Assembly (NCBI GenBank): GCA_043800545.1
Contig: JAZDMW010000020.1
Span: forward strand, 1 to 13,381
From: 1-14-0-20-39-34 sp043800545
GTDB lineage: Bacteria > Patescibacteriota > Patescibacteriia > Magasanikbacterales > UBA922
Direction of reading: 5' to 3'
Length of the DNA stretch: 13,381 nt
Shown here: in pieces, positions 12,371-13,381 of the stretch
Layout of the letters: each line of letters begins with the position of its first letter
How positions within the stretch are numbered: the stretch's first letter is position 1
Notes under the pieces: generated by a model
The model's database searches: none
What the model saw: the letters and a program-made list of their open reading frames with translations, nothing else
What the model was told of the DNA's origin: nothing
Made by a program: the position numbers and the translations under genes

Positions 12371-13381
12371 TTAATTATGTTTTTTTCCACCAAGAAACAT
12401 CCAATAACATTTGTCACCAATCCATGGTTCAACAACGCGAAGGAATGTTCTTGTCACAGTAATAGCAGAAAACATGGAAACGAAAATACCGATAGTCAAA
12501 GTAATTGCAAAACCTTTCACAAAACTTGAACTAAATCCCATCAGGATAAAACTGGTAATAAGGGTAGAAAAGTTTCCATCACGAATTGACGGCCATGCAC
12601 GAAGGAACCCTTCTTCTATTGAGGACTTCAAACTCTTACCTTCTTTTAATTCTTCTCTAATACGCTCAAAAATAAGGACATTCGCATCAACCGCCATACC
12701 CACAGACAAAACCATACCAGCGATACCAGACAAGGTCAGTGTGACACCAATGAGCTTAAAAATAGAAAGTGTTAAAGTAATATAGAGGATCAGTGCTATC
12801 GCAGAAAGGAAACCTGGAAGTCTATAATAAATAAACATGAAAATCATGACCGCAATCACCGCAATTATTCCAGCATACAAACTTTTTGCAAGAGATTCTT
12901 CTCCAAGAGTTGCTCCAATAGATTGTTGTGAAATAAGTTCAACAGGAACTGGAAGTGCACCAGCATTTAATCTTTGGGAAAGAAGTCTTGCTTCTTGCAT
13001 GGTGAAATTTCCAGTAATAACCGCTTCACCACTGGTAATAACCTGATTTACATTTGGAACTTTGATTGGTTCTCCATCAAGAAAAATAGCAACCGGTTTT
13101 TGTAAATTTCTTTCAGTAATATTTTTGAAGAGTTCAGCACCTTCTGAATCAAACTTTAATGATACTTGAAATTGACTTGTTTGTTGATCAGTCACGACTT
13201 CTGTTTTTTCCAATTGTTTTCCAGAAAGTCCTGTTGGAATCCATTGTTCAAGTGCTGGGATAATATCAGTTTCCGCAGTCTTACGAACAAAAATTCTCCA
13301 CAATTCATATTCCTTTGGTGAAGATTCTCCTGTCTTGTATATAATATGGTAACCAAATTGTGTTTCAACTGGTCCAATAAT
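12371..13381 (-). CDS. secD: Protein translocase subunit SecD, partial, parvulin-like N-side segment
   Basis: The reading frame is open to the right edge, so the start is outside; 336 residues are visible. The typical SecD periplasmic region is present (TGLSGKQLEKTEVVTDQQTS; SLKFDSEGAELFKNITERN; FLDGEPI; GEAVITGNFT). It is followed by the LPVPVELISQQSIGATLGEES loop and a six-helix domain with GMAVDANVLIFERIREEL and a DGNFSTLIT segment. The first visible residues, IIGPVETQFGYHIIYK, read like the end of a parvulin-type peptidyl-prolyl isomerase domain, not normally part of SecD. TTG at 13301-13303 is in frame but is not a credible start because the frame continues upstream. It is the upstream partner of secF. 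Confidence 0.96.
   Translation of the reverse strand: MIGPVETQFGYHIIYKTGESSPKEYELWRIFVRKTAETDIIPALEQWIPTGLSGKQLEKTEVVTDQQTSQFQVSLKFDSEGAELFKNITERNLQKPVAIFLDGEPIKVPNVNQVITSGEAVITGNFTMQEARLLSQRLNAGALPVPVELISQQSIGATLGEESLAKSLYAGIIAVIAVMIFMFIYYRLPGFLSAIALILYITLTLSIFKLIGVTLTLSGIAGMVLSVGMAVDANVLIFERIREELKEGKSLKSSIEEGFLRAWPSIRDGNFSTLITSFILMGFSSSFVKGFAITLTIGIFVSMFSAITVTRTFLRVVEPWIGDKCYWMFLGGKKHN

Noticed and set aside
12411..12785. 124-residue plus-strand frame inside secD
   Set aside because: Antisense shadow of highly conserved SecD helices.
13301..13303. TTG as the secD start
   Set aside because: The frame stays open for 26 more codons to the window edge and the visible product lacks the SecD N-terminal helix and early domain.
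1..13381. CRISPR array, insertion sequence, tRNA or rRNA gene
   Set aside because: No regularly spaced repeats, transposase motifs, terminal inverted repeats with target duplications, or cloverleaf/rRNA signatures were seen on either strand by eye.

Overview
The window reads as a piece of an AT-rich bacterial chromosome, most likely from the Patescibacteria (Candidate Phyla Radiation). The reasons are compact housekeeping genes with short gaps, very few Shine-Dalgarno sites, and a 469-residue membrane-anchored protein of a type I associate with that group. Two genes end in TGA (the Nudix gene and the symporter, the latter in an ATGA overlap). That argues against the UGA-to-glycine code of Gracilibacteria and Absconditabacteria. 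The assignment is inference; no rRNA or other marker is present.

Layout. 1-376 (+): 3' end of a small multi-pass membrane protein, then a terminator. 438-2099 (+): a strong promoter, a leader of about 120 bases and a DEAD-box RNA helicase with an Arg/Gly-rich tail. A hairpin shared by both strands separates it from a convergent minus-strand group: sodium:solute symporter, Nudix hydrolase (4-base overlap), an unknown 105-residue protein and greA. A perfect 13-bp-arm palindrome forms the 3' end of the Nudix gene. At 4916-4966 two divergent promoters overlap in their -35 boxes; one drives the symporter group, the other a comparatively GC-rich dGTP triphosphohydrolase-like HD gene. 6089-7130 (+): a conserved uncharacterised protein followed one base later by tspO. 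7134-8027 (+): folD with unusual active-site and cofactor motifs.

Everything from 8083 to the right edge is on the minus strand. There is an unrecognised acidic 118-residue protein with a near-consensus promoter, a nine-base Shine-Dalgarno match and its own terminator. Then come a tRNA-dihydrouridine synthase whose start codon abuts a terminator-like hairpin, the 469-residue protein with a 53-residue membrane protein just upstream, and secF and secD. The visible upstream end of SecD looks like the end of a parvulin-type prolyl isomerase domain.

The genes fall into mostly independent units: RNA metabolism and transcription (helicase, GreA, Dus), nucleotide and folate metabolism (Nudix, dGTPase, FolD), and membrane functions (symporter, TspO, SecDF, the 469/53-residue pair). 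Five of seven promoters proposed here carry a TGN extended -10. No mobile element, CRISPR array, tRNA or rRNA was seen. No stretch over 300 bases lacks a gene.
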